From positions 1-64,000 of the forward strand of contig NZ_KB906409.1 in NCBI RefSeq assembly GCF_000381345.1: DNA of 64,000 nucleotides, given 5' to 3'. Position 1 is the first letter of the stretch. Each line of letters starts with the position of its first letter. A model generated the notes under the pieces. It was given only the letters and a program-made list of their open reading frames with translations. It searched no databases and was not told where the DNA came from. Shown here one piece after another: positions 28,301 to 36,395 of this stretch. Both the position numbers and the translations under genes were made by a program. The stretch comes from Deinococcus apachensis DSM 19763 (GTDB taxonomy: Bacteria > Deinococcota > Deinococci > Deinococcales > Deinococcaceae).

Positions 28301-28710
28301 TCGCCCACGAGGCACTCGCCCTGGCCCGCGTGCACGAGTTGGGCGGGTACGAGCTGACGGCCGAGGTGTGCCTCGCGCGGGCACTGCTCCACCTGGGCCG
28401 CGCCCGGGAGGCCGGGCGGCACGCCGAGCGCGTGGCCGTACGGCTGAATGAGGTCGAGGCGGCGGACATGACGCGGGGCGAGGTGCTTCTCACGCTGCAC
28501 GGGGTGCGCCGCGCCCTGGGCCATCCGGACGCCGAGGGCGCGCTGCGGGAGGCGGAGCGTTGGGTACGAGGTATCGCCGAAGGTCATGTACCGCCCGGCG
28601 CCCGGCTCCACTTCCTGAGTCGCAACGCGGTCAACCGGGCCATCCTGACGCTCGCCTCGCCCGGAGGGGCCGACGAATTCCCGGCCGCGCCCCAAAGCAA
28701 CCCGGCGTAG
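25342..28710 (+). CDS. SARP/AfsR-type regulator 2, long form
   Basis: The 1122-residue protein has the same plan as regulator 1: winged helix (WQLSVLGDARLTAPDG, RNNLVQLLRRM), BTAD (EEAYRRAMRLHYLGGDSRQAL), NTPase with GEPGMGKSR near residue 275 and VCLFDDLQYVDE, and a long tail with TPR-like repeats (LGTAYWTLGRMTDAVSALRE, LGRVRDSLPLLRRAL). I prefer ATG 25342 (MTPPRAWQL) over the GTG at 25336 by comparison with paralogues. TAAATT lies 9 nt before it, which suggests leaderless transcription. It stands alone after the terminator of the lipoprotein gene. Likely a DNA-binding activator with nucleotide-dependent control; its inducer is unknown. Confidence 0.85.
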   Translation: MTPPRAWQLSVLGDARLTAPDGRPVRCEGRSLALLTYLALEGPVPRRRLASLLWPDRPEAAGRNNLVQLLRRMSGAHGEDLVLAGEKLALAPDLRTDVQDLLVGTVGDVPEGTLLQGVSFEEAPDLTEWLAVQRERLDQRRAGLLARRSRDLEAAGAYGPAAQAAERALTFDRLSEEAYRRAMRLHYLGGDSRQALVLYERLQDALRAQLRLEPMQETRDLARLIRRGEQLPITPSPAAPRPLPEPTVLAGREREWAAMEAAWQAGRFIIVSGEPGMGKSRLAQEFARSKGRVLALEGRPGDHLVPYTATARNLRRALALTHVPLPEWVRRSLSWLLPELAMPGEAPSPGADARLHEAIQHVFLIGLSQVDVCLFDDLQYVDEASIEAGFVLIDAVFPLGRPGGLPHFVAVHRRDELPRFTQEVFGGMVRAGQASSIEVGPLGEEAVKELLAGLQVAIGPERAAELTAATGGNPLFLLESVRAWLDEGPCGEGGPKLPRRVGALIARRLTRLSKMALHVARAGAVLQRDFSPELIAEVLSAPLLDVVAAWEELEAAQVVRGERFLHDLVYEAVLAEMSPTVRRLLQRSAARVLAAQGGSPAAVAQLFLDAGQDSEAAPWLLRAGEAAQAALRLREAASLFDRAARILHAQGEAAGAFGVWVRGAQALAPLGDSEARQHAINTVLERAELPLETAQAWQLQAELFAACNEGARAEVAARRGLAELEGQDAPELHANLLADLGTAYWTLGRMTDAVSALREAVRRLEPLGDTAALASNLSSLAVVLDHQDRHREAEGHHRRACELLERLGDTANLLVALRNHAVCLGDLGRVRDSLPLLRRALDLEGGSEGLWNSPIGHALVALAHADLGEYDLALAHYGRARAVEQDPSGWLHAYYGACEGEVWLTLGEWDRAEALLGRARDVTGMPDTYRLRVLVALGRLALARGEDAQGVFASAGALLGPESRPMSRVRLLLARGEAAVPDEAVVLAHEALALARVHELGGYELTAEVCLARALLHLGRAREAGRHAERVAVRLNEVEAADMTRGEVLLTLHGVRRALGHPDAEGALREAERWVRGIAEGHVPPGARLHFLSRNAVNRAILTLASPGGADEFPAAPQSNPA

Positions 28711-29020
28711 ACACCGGGTCCCCTTCAGGTTCGCCCCCGATCAGGCCGTGAAGTCCCGGAGGCGTCCCATCCTTCAGGGCTGCGCCTGGCCCAAGCCGAT
28801 CACCGGGCGCAGGAGACCTGCCCGCCCAGCGCTGCACCCCGTTGAGGGGCGGTCCCTTTGCTGGTTCCCCTTGTGGGCAGCGCGCGGGATCGCCGGGGCA
28901 CGGCGGCGCAGTGCGAATGCGGCCGGGGTGGCTGGAACCTGCACGGAAGTCCTCTTCGTGTGGTGGCCCGCCGTCATCCCTCGCCGCGGTCTGCGCGGGC
29001 GGGCGAGGGCTGGAGCCGGG
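28711..29020 (+). other. Intergenic region between convergent genes, nothing recognised
   Basis: It separates regulator 2 from the cupin gene on the opposite strand. There is no plausible frame with recognisable similarity and no clear terminator. Confidence 0.4.
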
Positions 29021-29605
29021 TCAGGCGGTGGTGTTCACGTAGCGCCGCAGCAGCTCGGCCTCGATGCCTCGGGCACGCGCTCGCCGCGCCAGGGAGGTAA
29101 GGACGGGGTTGAGCACCCGCAGCGGCCCCGCAAGTCGGGAATCGGTCATGTCGGCGATCAGCGCCAGATGCCAGATGTTCATGGGGATGCCCTTGGCGTT
29201 CACCTGGCCGCCCTGCGCCAGCCCATAGCTGAGGATCAGGCCCTGCTCGAAGCCGCGATGCCCCGGAGCGATCTCGGTGCGGAAGCGCACCGGCTCGGGC
29301 GAGGCGTTGTAGAAGCGGTGCACCGACCCGATGGGCGCGAGCGCGGATTCTCCCGGCCGGAGCGTGATCTCGCGCCCGTCGAGGTGGATGCCCAGCAGGC
29401 CCTCCCGGCAGGTGAACTCCTCGGAGTAGGCGGTGTGCGTGTGCAGGCCGTTGCCGCCCCCAGGCGCGAGTTCGACGTCCACCAGCGTGCTGCACCGGCC
29501 GTCCGTGCGGCGAAGGAAGGTCACGCTGTCTTTCTGGACCGGGTTATAGATGGTGAACGGTGCGGTGGACAGAGTCGGGGCGGGCAGGGTTGCCGTCTGG
29601 GTCAT
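29021..29605 (-). CDS. Cupin-domain protein 1
   Basis: The 194-residue product is a single-domain cupin. Motif 1 lies around LAPGGGNGLHTHTAYSEEF (HxH with a downstream Glu), and motif 2 around PGESALAPIGSVHRFYN (G-x-x-A-P-x-G-x-x-H). The metal ligands H, H, E and H are all present. The C-terminal third is helical and ends ELLRRYVNTTA. I chose ATG 29605 because GGAGGA precedes it. It follows the small protein gene 29744-29941 by 138 bp on the same strand and may share its SARP-type promoter. A second cupin of equal size, including the shared AKGIPMN / AKGMPHP region, is at 38320-38907. Substrate unknown; no signal peptide. Confidence 0.8.
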   Translation of the reverse strand: MTQTATLPAPTLSTAPFTIYNPVQKDSVTFLRRTDGRCSTLVDVELAPGGGNGLHTHTAYSEEFTCREGLLGIHLDGREITLRPGESALAPIGSVHRFYNASPEPVRFRTEIAPGHRGFEQGLILSYGLAQGGQVNAKGIPMNIWHLALIADMTDSRLAGPLRVLNPVLTSLARRARARGIEAELLRRYVNTTA

Positions 29606-29743
29606 GAGGAGTTCCTCCGGCGAGGGTCCCGGCTTCGGGCAGGGAGCGGCGTCACAGGGCTGGGGGACGGGTGGCAACTCGGGAGCTGCCGCCGGGCAAG
29701 GTTGATGGGGGGGCGGGGACCGGGCGAGGGCGGAGAAGCGACC

Positions 29744-29941
29744 TCACCGCCTCAGGAACTCGGTGTACAGGTACTCCAGGCACTCGTCGATGCTGGCGAA
29801 GTACGACCGTTCGCCCCGCGGGCCCTCCCGAACCGAGGCGCGCCAGCCCACGGACCCCACCGAGGGTTCCTCCCAGATACGCAGCACGTACACGCGTCCA
29901 TCGGGCACACTGGGGGTGCTGGCAAGGGGCTCGTGATCCAT
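29744..29941 (-). CDS. Small conserved protein B, 65 aa
   Basis: A paralogue of 18372-18566 and 47861-48055, with RVYVLRIWEEPS, WRASVREG, GERSYFASIDECLEYLYTEFL. The ATG at 29941 is preceded by AAGGAGGAGG, and an upstream SARP-type promoter has all the consensus elements. It lies between SARP regulator 3 and the cupin gene on the same strand. No membrane segment. Function unknown. Confidence 0.8.
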   Translation of the reverse strand: MDHEPLASTPSVPDGRVYVLRIWEEPSVGSVGWRASVREGPRGERSYFASIDECLEYLYTEFLRR

Positions 29942-29993
29942 GTCCTCCTCCTTTCCCCGTCGGCCGGACGTTACGGACCAGCGCGGTGAGCCC

Positions 29994-30025
29994 ACGGTAG
30001 GAGAAGGAGGGTGATTTCAGGATGT
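29994..30025 (-). promoter_or_regulatory. SARP-type operator/promoter for the small gene at 29941
   Basis: On the minus strand: ACATCCT (30025-30019) and TCACCCT (30014-30008), 11-bp period, then 8 bp to TACCGT (29999-29994). It lies just after the stop codon of regulator 3. Confidence 0.7.
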
Positions 30026-30038
30026 TGACAGGCGGGCC

Positions 30039-32078
30039 TCAGCCGGGCAGGGCAGGCAGGCGTTCGGCGAGGGCCACCCGCGTGCGCCGGGCCCGGGCCG
30101 CCCCTTCAGTATCCCCGACCGTTTCACAGGCGAGCTGCGCCCGCGCGTAGTTCTCCTCCGCCTCCGCGAACCGCAGGGTGGCCTCGGCCGCCTCCCCGGC
30201 CCGCAGGAACCAGGGCGCTGCCTTGCCGGGGTCCCCGCCTTCTTGCCAGTGGCTGGCGATGCGCGCGGGGGCGCCGCCCTGCGCGCCCAGCATGTGCGCG
30301 GCCGCCCGGTGCAGCACGCCCAGGACGGGCGAGGGAATACCGGCGAGAATGGTCTGCAGCATGAGGTCGTGGGAGAAGGCCTCTCCCGACATCACCTGCG
30401 CCTCTTCCAGTTCCTCCCAGGCCGAGGCCACATCGAGCAGCGAGGCCCCGAGCATCCGGGCGACCTGCTCCACGGTGAAGTCGCGCCGCAACACGGCCGC
30501 GGCCCGGGCGACCTGTTGCGAGGAGGCGCTGAGGCGCTCGAACCGCCCGGTGATCAGGGCGGCGACGCTCGGGGCCCCCCGGGTGGAGGTGGCCACCTGG
30601 AAGGTCCCGGTCTGGTACATCCCCTTGAGGAGTTCAAGGACCACCTGCGGGTTGCCGCCGCTGGCCCGCGCGAAATCGTCCGCCAGGACCGTCCCCTGCG
30701 ACAGGCCGAGGTCCGAGAGCAACTGTTCGATGTCCCCCTGGGCGAGCGGCGCGAGGTGGATGGGCACGAGCACCCCGGCCTCGTAGGCCCGCTGCATGAT
30801 GGCCTGCGCGAAGGGGCTGAGGGCGCCGGACTGGTAACAGCTGATGTTGCGCAGGACCACGCCGTCATTCACGAAGTGCGACGCCACGTACGTCCCCGAC
30901 TCCATGCTCGCGTCGTCCATGAAGTGCATGTCGTCATTGCCCAGAATCATCGGGGCGCGCTGGGTGACACGCCGGATAAACTCCACGGTGGCCTCGTAAA
31001 AGCGCCGCTTGTCCGTATCGGACCGGATGGGAGGGGGGGCTTCGCCCAGCACCGGCAGGGTGCGGGCGAGCTCCCGGCGGACCCAACCGGGCAGCTCGCA
31101 GTTCGGGGCGGCCTCCAGCAGCGCCGAGAGGAACCGTGTGTGGGTGGCATACGGCACCTGACGGTCGCCGGGCCGACCGCCGAAAAACAGCACCTGATGG
31201 TCCGGGCGCGAACGCATGAAGTCGGTGGCGAGGCGCGTCTTGCCGCTACCCGCCTCCCCAATGAGCGCGATGCCCTTTCCGTCGGCCCACGCCTCCTCTA
31301 TCCGGGCCCAGGCCTCCTCGCGGCCCACCAGCGCCGGGGGGCGCAGCACGGCCACCGGGATGCGGCATGACCGGCCCTGCGCCCCAACCGTGCCCTCGCC
31401 GATGGCCCGCGCAAGGCGCCTGGTTTCTGCCGTGGGTTCCACGCCGAGTTCGCGCATCAGGACGTCCTTGCAGCGGTGGTACACCCCCAGCGCTGCCGCG
31501 CGGTCGCCGTTCAGGAGGTGCAGCCGCATCAGGTCGCGCCACGCGTCCTCCACGACGGGATCAAGCTCCAGCAGGGCCTGGGCCGCCCCGATGGCCTCCG
31601 TGAATGACCCCTGCTCCTCGAAAGACCGGATGTCCACCTGGCACGCGTTCACGGCAGCCGCGTGTACCCCCTCGCGCCGCGTCTCCAGCCACTCCAGCAG
31701 ATCAGGGCAACCGTCCAGCTCCACGCCGTCCAAAAGTTCAGCCCGGCTGATTCCACGCCCCTGCCCGCCAAGCAGGACCTGGACGTCCACCTCGACAGCC
31801 GGGTCGAGCTCCACCTCCTCGCCCGGCAGGACGAGGTCCACCCCGCACGCCTTGTTCAGGCGCCGCAGATGCTGCACGAGGTTGTTGCGGCTGATCTCGC
31901 CCAGGGTGTCCGGCCACAGCAACTTCACCAGGGTGGCGCGCGACGTTCGCCCCTCCAGCGCGAGGTACGCGAGCAGTGCCGCCGTCTTGCGTTCACAGGG
32001 GATGATTCGCCCATCGGCCGCCACCACCTGCGGCGAGCCGAGAAGGTGCAGCCGCCACCCCGAAAGCGTGTGAGGCAT
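30039..32078 (-). CDS. SARP/AfsR-type regulator 3, short form
   Basis: The 679-residue protein has the winged helix (WRLHLLGSPQVVAADG, RNNLVQHLRRL), BTAD (EDAWRDLMRLHLLNGDRAAAL) and NTPase (GEAGSGKTRLATDFM near residue 275; NDDMHFMDD) domains, but stops soon after the first tail helices (SHWQEGGDPGKAAPWFLRAGEAAEATL). It therefore lacks the 400-residue TPR-like tail of the long forms. Its start region matches the paralogue at 43998. TAGATT lies 6 nt before ATG 32078, so transcription is probably leaderless. It is divergent from the gene at 32267. Confidence 0.85.
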   Translation of the reverse strand: MPHTLSGWRLHLLGSPQVVAADGRIIPCERKTAALLAYLALEGRTSRATLVKLLWPDTLGEISRNNLVQHLRRLNKACGVDLVLPGEEVELDPAVEVDVQVLLGGQGRGISRAELLDGVELDGCPDLLEWLETRREGVHAAAVNACQVDIRSFEEQGSFTEAIGAAQALLELDPVVEDAWRDLMRLHLLNGDRAAALGVYHRCKDVLMRELGVEPTAETRRLARAIGEGTVGAQGRSCRIPVAVLRPPALVGREEAWARIEEAWADGKGIALIGEAGSGKTRLATDFMRSRPDHQVLFFGGRPGDRQVPYATHTRFLSALLEAAPNCELPGWVRRELARTLPVLGEAPPPIRSDTDKRRFYEATVEFIRRVTQRAPMILGNDDMHFMDDASMESGTYVASHFVNDGVVLRNISCYQSGALSPFAQAIMQRAYEAGVLVPIHLAPLAQGDIEQLLSDLGLSQGTVLADDFARASGGNPQVVLELLKGMYQTGTFQVATSTRGAPSVAALITGRFERLSASSQQVARAAAVLRRDFTVEQVARMLGASLLDVASAWEELEEAQVMSGEAFSHDLMLQTILAGIPSPVLGVLHRAAAHMLGAQGGAPARIASHWQEGGDPGKAAPWFLRAGEAAEATLRFAEAEENYARAQLACETVGDTEGAARARRTRVALAERLPALPG

Positions 32079-32227
32079 ATGAGCAATCTATCAAACTGCC
32101 TCCTGCAATCTTTGTGAAAAGTGTCGGGCCCTGGCAAGGTGAGGATGTCCTGCGGGCGGTTTTCCCATCGTTCAGGTGCCAGTCACCCCTGTAAGGCGGT
32201 CGGCCAGGAGTGGCGGCTGACTGGCCG

Positions 32228-32259
32228 ACATCCTGCTGTCACGCCCCCCTGTCTACTGT
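32228..32259 (+). promoter_or_regulatory. SARP-type operator/promoter, leaderless, for the gene at 32267
   Basis: ACATCCT (32228-32234) and TCACGCC (32239-32245), then 8 bp to TACTGT (32254-32259); the ATG follows after 7 nt without a ribosome site. Confidence 0.75.
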
Positions 32260-32266
32260 GCCGGGC

Positions 32267-33007
32267 ATGATTCGCCCCTTGCCGAGGTCTGCTCAGTTCA
32301 CCCGCGCCGCCTTCATCCTGGGTGCCTTCACCCTTCACTCCGGTGCCGCCGCGCTGGACTACAGCTTTTACCTCGACGGCCAGCGTGCGGAACTCCGGGC
32401 TGCCGAACAGAACGGCAAGGTGTACGTTGAGGTCAACAAACTCGGGAAGTACCTCGGCCCGGTCCTGGGACGCGTCATCGACACGAACGCTCTGGTGGAC
32501 GCGGCGACGACCAGGGTGGACCTCGGGCCTCTGAACGGCGTCTTCAGCAGCCTCCTCAACCGCGCCGCCACCCAGACCAAGTACGACGTGATTCGCCTCG
32601 TGGAGGAGCCGTACGTGGAGGTTCAGGCGTTTGCCCGTGGGGAAGGGGCTCAACTGTCGTACCACCCCTTCGACAAGACCTTCGTGATTGGCCGGGATGC
32701 TGCGGGGTTGCAGCGGGGGGAGGACGCCCGGTTCTCCCCATTCGGAAGCTCGCGCCTACGGCTGGACGGGGCGCGGCTGAACGCGGGGCACCTCGTGCTG
32801 CATTTTGCCGTCCAGGGGGCCGACGAGACCCGGGCGCGGGAGTGGACGTTCGTCGGGAACGGCGCTGTCCTGCAGGCCCAGCTCGCGGGAGCGGAAGGCC
32901 AGCTCGACGTGACGCTCGGCCTCTCCGGCGTGCCCCTTCCCCAGGAGTTGACCGTGCACGAGCCCGGCGGCAGCCGCCTCACCTACGACCTGAGTTCCCT
33001 GCGTTGA
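32267..33007 (+). CDS. Secreted protein with a copper-amine-oxidase-N-like stalk region
   Basis: A 246-residue protein with a signal peptide (AAFILGAFTLHSGAAA). Residues about 28-70 (YSFYLDGQRAEL, NGKVYVEVNKLGKYLG) resemble the stalk domain often called copper amine oxidase N-like, which mediates envelope attachment, but the match is weak. The rest is beta-rich and unrecognised. The start is fixed by the leaderless promoter directly upstream. It is followed after 17 bp by 33025-34119 and is probably co-transcribed with it. Function unknown. Confidence 0.7.
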   Translation: MIRPLPRSAQFTRAAFILGAFTLHSGAAALDYSFYLDGQRAELRAAEQNGKVYVEVNKLGKYLGPVLGRVIDTNALVDAATTRVDLGPLNGVFSSLLNRAATQTKYDVIRLVEEPYVEVQAFARGEGAQLSYHPFDKTFVIGRDAAGLQRGEDARFSPFGSSRLRLDGARLNAGHLVLHFAVQGADETRAREWTFVGNGAVLQAQLAGAEGQLDVTLGLSGVPLPQELTVHEPGGSRLTYDLSSLR

Positions 33008-33024
33008 CCCCCAGGAGGAATGCC

Positions 33025-34119
33025 ATGAACCGATCCGCTCTCCCCTCGACCCTGGCGCTGCTCACGCTCGCCCTCGGCCCCTGCGCCCTGGCAACCCAGC
33101 CGCCCGCCAGCCCCGCCTCCGCCTCATCCACGCCCGGCAGGCCGAACGACATGAGCGACCTCCTCGCCCCCCTGGTGAAGACGCCCGCGCAGGCCCTCAC
33201 CGAGCAGTACACCGTGAGCGTCCGCCCGGCCGTGCAGAAAGCGTCGTCGAGCGACCTGGCCCTCAACGACGCCCAGGCTCAATTCACGAAGTGGCGGGGG
33301 GAGGTCGAGCGGGCGAAGCTCGACGACACCTTCAAGTCTCAGATCAACGAGGGCTGGTCCCTGATCGCGGGGGGGGTGGAACGCTCCGTGGACCGCAGTT
33401 ACCAGGCCTGTTTCAAGGACGGCTCCCTCCTCGTGGCGATGCTGTACCAGATCCACTGGGTCGAGAAGAACCCGCGCCTGGCCCCGTACTTCGCGGGCAA
33501 GCTCGACGCCATGAAGAAGAAGGCCGAGAACTGCGGCACGTACGAACTGGAGTTCACGTCCTACATCCGGCGGGACGACGGAATGGCGGACCGTGTGCGC
33601 GCCGCCGCCCCCGTGAAGCTCTACTCGGCTACGCCCCGCCCCAAACCGGCCCAGATCGTGCCCACCCAGCAACTGGAGCACGTCGAGGGGTCCTACCAGA
33701 CGTGCCCCTACAAGGTGCTGGGCTACGAGACCTACCCCCTGGGCCTGGTGGACGTTCAGCTTGACACGCGGGTGGGGGACGGCCTGCTCGCCCCGCTGGA
33801 TGGGACCGCCGCGGTCGACCCGGTGCTGATGATCATCGAGCCCCACCTGGAGGTGCAGATAGAAGAGCACTGCCCCACCCTCGATCCCAGCGAGCATACA
33901 CACAGCCAGTGGGACTTCGACGAGCTGCACCAGGACGAGACCATCACCTTCTACGAGCTGATCCCGGATATGGAGGTCGGAGGCTTTGCCATCACCGACT
34001 TCAAGCTGGACGCGCAGGGCAACCTCCGCAGGGAGTACAAACGGACCGTCACGACGGGGGACGGGGCCGCGTTCCAGGAGGAGACGACGTTCATCCTGCG
34101 GCACCGGCCGGTGCGCTGA
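33025..34119 (+). CDS. Secreted protein of unknown function, 364 aa
   Basis: The ATG at 33025 has CAGGAGG seven bases upstream. A signal peptide (STLALLTLALGPCALA) is followed by a Pro/Ser-rich stretch, a helical region (residues about 60-165, with two YQ/CF motifs) and a beta-rich C-terminal part with several Cys (YQTCPYKVLGYETY, EEHCPTLDP). I recognise no family. It probably forms an operon with the preceding secreted protein gene. Confidence 0.75.
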   Translation: MNRSALPSTLALLTLALGPCALATQPPASPASASSTPGRPNDMSDLLAPLVKTPAQALTEQYTVSVRPAVQKASSSDLALNDAQAQFTKWRGEVERAKLDDTFKSQINEGWSLIAGGVERSVDRSYQACFKDGSLLVAMLYQIHWVEKNPRLAPYFAGKLDAMKKKAENCGTYELEFTSYIRRDDGMADRVRAAAPVKLYSATPRPKPAQIVPTQQLEHVEGSYQTCPYKVLGYETYPLGLVDVQLDTRVGDGLLAPLDGTAAVDPVLMIIEPHLEVQIEEHCPTLDPSEHTHSQWDFDELHQDETITFYELIPDMEVGGFAITDFKLDAQGNLRREYKRTVTTGDGAAFQEETTFILRHRPVR

Positions 34120-34135
34120 ACCTTCAGCCCGGCCG

Positions 34136-34167
34136 TCATCCCCGAACCATGCTCCTGCCGTCATCCT
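34136..34167 (+). promoter_or_regulatory. SARP-type operator/promoter, leaderless, for the gene at 34174
   Basis: TCATCCC (34136-34142) and CCATGCT (34147-34153), 8 bp, then CATCCT (34162-34167) as a weak -10 with A2 and T6 conserved. The ATG follows after 6 nt. Confidence 0.6.
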
Positions 34168-34173
34168 CAACCC

Positions 34174-35265
34174 ATGCTGATCCGCCACGTTCTGCTGCTC
34201 GCCTTCCTGCTGCTCTCGGTTGCCCGGGCGGCCTCCGCCCCGCTCGTCGTCAACATCGCGGGTGACCTCTGGACATGGACGGGGGCGCAGGGCTGGCAGC
34301 AGCGCACCCACTGGGGGGGCAATGGCCCGCCCGTGCTGTCCCCCGACGGCCGCAGGGTGGCCTACGCCTCGGTGGCCGAGGGCAGTCTCGACACCTCGCG
34401 CGTGACTGGGGAGGCCACCAACATCTGGGTCCTGGACCTGACGACGTGGAAGGCGACGCGGCTGACCAACCAACCGGCCGCCGTCTCGTCGGGCCAGGGC
34501 GTGATGCGTTCGACGCCCGCCTGGTCGCCCGATGGGGCCTTTCTCGCCTGGACCCAGCGGCCGCAGCGCGCGCTGGGTGGGGGACGTCCGTCGGAAGCCG
34601 TGACGCTCGTCCGGTACGCGGTGTCCAGTGGAACTGCCCGGGTGATCCGGACGGCTGTTCCGGACCTGTCGGGCACTCCCGCCCCCATCGGCCTGCTGTG
34701 GGGCACGGCGGGTCTGGTCATGCTGGGCACCGCGGGCCCATCCACAGACAACACGTCCACGTATGTGCTCGACGCCTCGGGCCGCGTGGTGCGGCGCGTC
34801 GGCGGGGCAGGACTGGTGAGTCATCTTACCCACCTCGGCTCCTCCGCGTTCCTCGGGTCCTTTTTCGACGAGGAAACGTTCTACAGCCTCTCGGGACGGG
34901 CGCACGTCCTCCGGCGACCCGGCACGTTCGAGCGTCTGGTCGCGGTGCGTGCGCCGGGCGGGCTCAGCGTTCAGGTCTGGTGGCCGCTCCAGGGCCGGGA
35001 CCACACCGACTGCTCCCTGCTGCGCTCTGGCCGACGCCTGCATACCTGGACCTGCGAACCCGCTGTGTATGGCGGCCCCGTGTTCCAGGACTTTCTCGAT
35101 CTCGCCTACGACATCGCCGTCTCGCCCGACGGCGGGCAGGTCGCCTACGCCGCGGATGATGCGATCTTCGTCCACGACGGGCGGGGGCCGCGCAGGATTC
35201 TGGACCTGCACGGGCGGTCCATGAACGGCATGGTCTGGGGGCCAGCGGAGTTTCGCGTGCCGTGA
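34174..35265 (+). CDS. Secreted TolB/PD40-type beta-propeller protein
   Basis: The 363-residue product has a signal peptide (HVLLLAFLLLSVARAASA) and repeated PD40 motifs (LSPDGRRVAYAS, WSPDGAFLAWTQ, VSPDGGQVAYAADD) of the type found in TolB and WD40-like propellers. Such propellers usually mediate protein contacts in the envelope. The leaderless promoter ends 6 nt before the start. A second propeller gene follows at 35309 under its own promoter. Binding partner unknown. Confidence 0.75.
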   Translation: MLIRHVLLLAFLLLSVARAASAPLVVNIAGDLWTWTGAQGWQQRTHWGGNGPPVLSPDGRRVAYASVAEGSLDTSRVTGEATNIWVLDLTTWKATRLTNQPAAVSSGQGVMRSTPAWSPDGAFLAWTQRPQRALGGGRPSEAVTLVRYAVSSGTARVIRTAVPDLSGTPAPIGLLWGTAGLVMLGTAGPSTDNTSTYVLDASGRVVRRVGGAGLVSHLTHLGSSAFLGSFFDEETFYSLSGRAHVLRRPGTFERLVAVRAPGGLSVQVWWPLQGRDHTDCSLLRSGRRLHTWTCEPAVYGGPVFQDFLDLAYDIAVSPDGGQVAYAADDAIFVHDGRGPRRILDLHGRSMNGMVWGPAEFRVP

Positions 35266-35270
35266 GCACG

Positions 35271-35302
35271 ACATCGGGGCGTCACGGTTACCTGGGTAGC
35301 CT
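35271..35302 (+). promoter_or_regulatory. SARP-type operator/promoter, leaderless, for the gene at 35309
   Basis: ACATCGG (35271-35277) and TCACGGT (35282-35288), 8 bp, then TAGCCT (35297-35302); ATG after 6 nt. It starts 6 bp after the preceding stop codon. Confidence 0.7.
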
Positions 35303-35308
35303 CCGCCC

Positions 35309-36307
35309 ATGCCGCTGCCCAAACTGCTCCTGCTCGCGTTGCCGCTGTTGCTCACCCTTCCGGCCCCCGGGCCGCTGTACGTCCAGCCGCATGCCGCGCT
35401 GCTGGGCTTTCAGGGAGACGCCCTGCTGGTCCAGCGGCGGAGGGAAGGGGGTGACCTGACCCCCCAGGTCGTGTGGCTGGACGCGCGCAGCGGCCAGGTG
35501 CGCCGCTCGGTTGCGCTGAAGGGTGAGACGCGGGGCTCCCGCTCCCCGACCCTCAGTCCCGATGGAACCCTGCTCGCCCTGGGCAACGGATCGTCGGTCT
35601 CCCTGTGGCGGCTGCCTGACGGGGAGCCGTGGCCGTTTTCTCCTGACTCGACCGCCGTCCACTCCGTCGCCTTCGACGCCCGGAGCCGCCACATGGCCTT
35701 GGGCCTCGCACCCGGCTACGCCCAACTCTGGGACCTGCACACCGGGGGGCGTCTGCGCTCCTTCATGGGTCACGGTGCCCCGGTGAGCGCCGTGAGTGTG
35801 GTGGAGGGTCGGCTGCTCAGCGCGGCCCGGGACGGCACGGTGCGGGTGTGGAACACGGTGACCGGCGACGTGCTGGCGAGTGAGCGGGTACCGGGCAACA
35901 CCAGTGGTCGGGGGGTGGGGGATGCCGTTCTGACCCCGAACGGCCAGACGTACGCGGTGCTCACCACGGACGGAGAGGTGTGGCTGGGGCGCGTGGGCAA
36001 GAGCGGCCTGACCCGGCTGGACGTGGATGGCGGTCGCGGCCTGGCCCTGAACCCGGCGGGCGACCTGCTGGCGGTGAGCGGGTCCAGCGAGCGGGGTCTG
36101 GCGGTGGTGGACCTCCAGACGGAACGGGTGCGAACGCGGCTGCCCAACAGGTCAGGGTTCGGCCAGGGCCAGGGGGTGGCCTGGGCTCCCCAGGGGAACC
36201 TCCTGGCCGAGCAGATCAACAACGAGCGGGGCGCCGCCTCCAGCGACGTGCAGGTGCGGCCCCTGGAACTGCCACCCGAACCGGCGGGGACGGGCGTGCA
36301 CCGCTGA
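35309..36307 (+). CDS. Secreted WD40-repeat protein
   Basis: A 332-residue protein with a hydrophobic signal sequence (LLLLALPLLLTLPAPGP) and WD40-type blades: LSPDGTLLALG-x-SVSLW, VAFDARSRHMALG-x-AQLWD, GHGAPVSAVSV-x-DGTVRVWN. Bacterial extracytoplasmic WD40 proteins serve as binding scaffolds. Its start is fixed by the leaderless promoter. Together with the neighbouring PD40 protein it gives two consecutive beta-propellers in the regulon. Confidence 0.75.
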   Translation: MPLPKLLLLALPLLLTLPAPGPLYVQPHAALLGFQGDALLVQRRREGGDLTPQVVWLDARSGQVRRSVALKGETRGSRSPTLSPDGTLLALGNGSSVSLWRLPDGEPWPFSPDSTAVHSVAFDARSRHMALGLAPGYAQLWDLHTGGRLRSFMGHGAPVSAVSVVEGRLLSAARDGTVRVWNTVTGDVLASERVPGNTSGRGVGDAVLTPNGQTYAVLTTDGEVWLGRVGKSGLTRLDVDGGRGLALNPAGDLLAVSGSSERGLAVVDLQTERVRTRLPNRSGFGQGQGVAWAPQGNLLAEQINNERGAASSDVQVRPLELPPEPAGTGVHR

Positions 36308-36327
36308 ATGCCCGGCTCCCTCCCGTG

Positions 36328-36359
36328 TCATCGGCGCGTCACTGTCGCCCCAGTAGGGT
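36328..36359 (+). promoter_or_regulatory. SARP-type operator/promoter for the gene at 36396
   Basis: TCATCGG (36328-36334) and TCACTGT (36339-36345), 8 bp, then TAGGGT (36354-36359). The leader carries an AGGAGGA ribosome site. Confidence 0.7.
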
Positions 36360-36395
36360 GCCCTTAGCAAGCCGAAGTTTCGGCAGGAGGAAGAT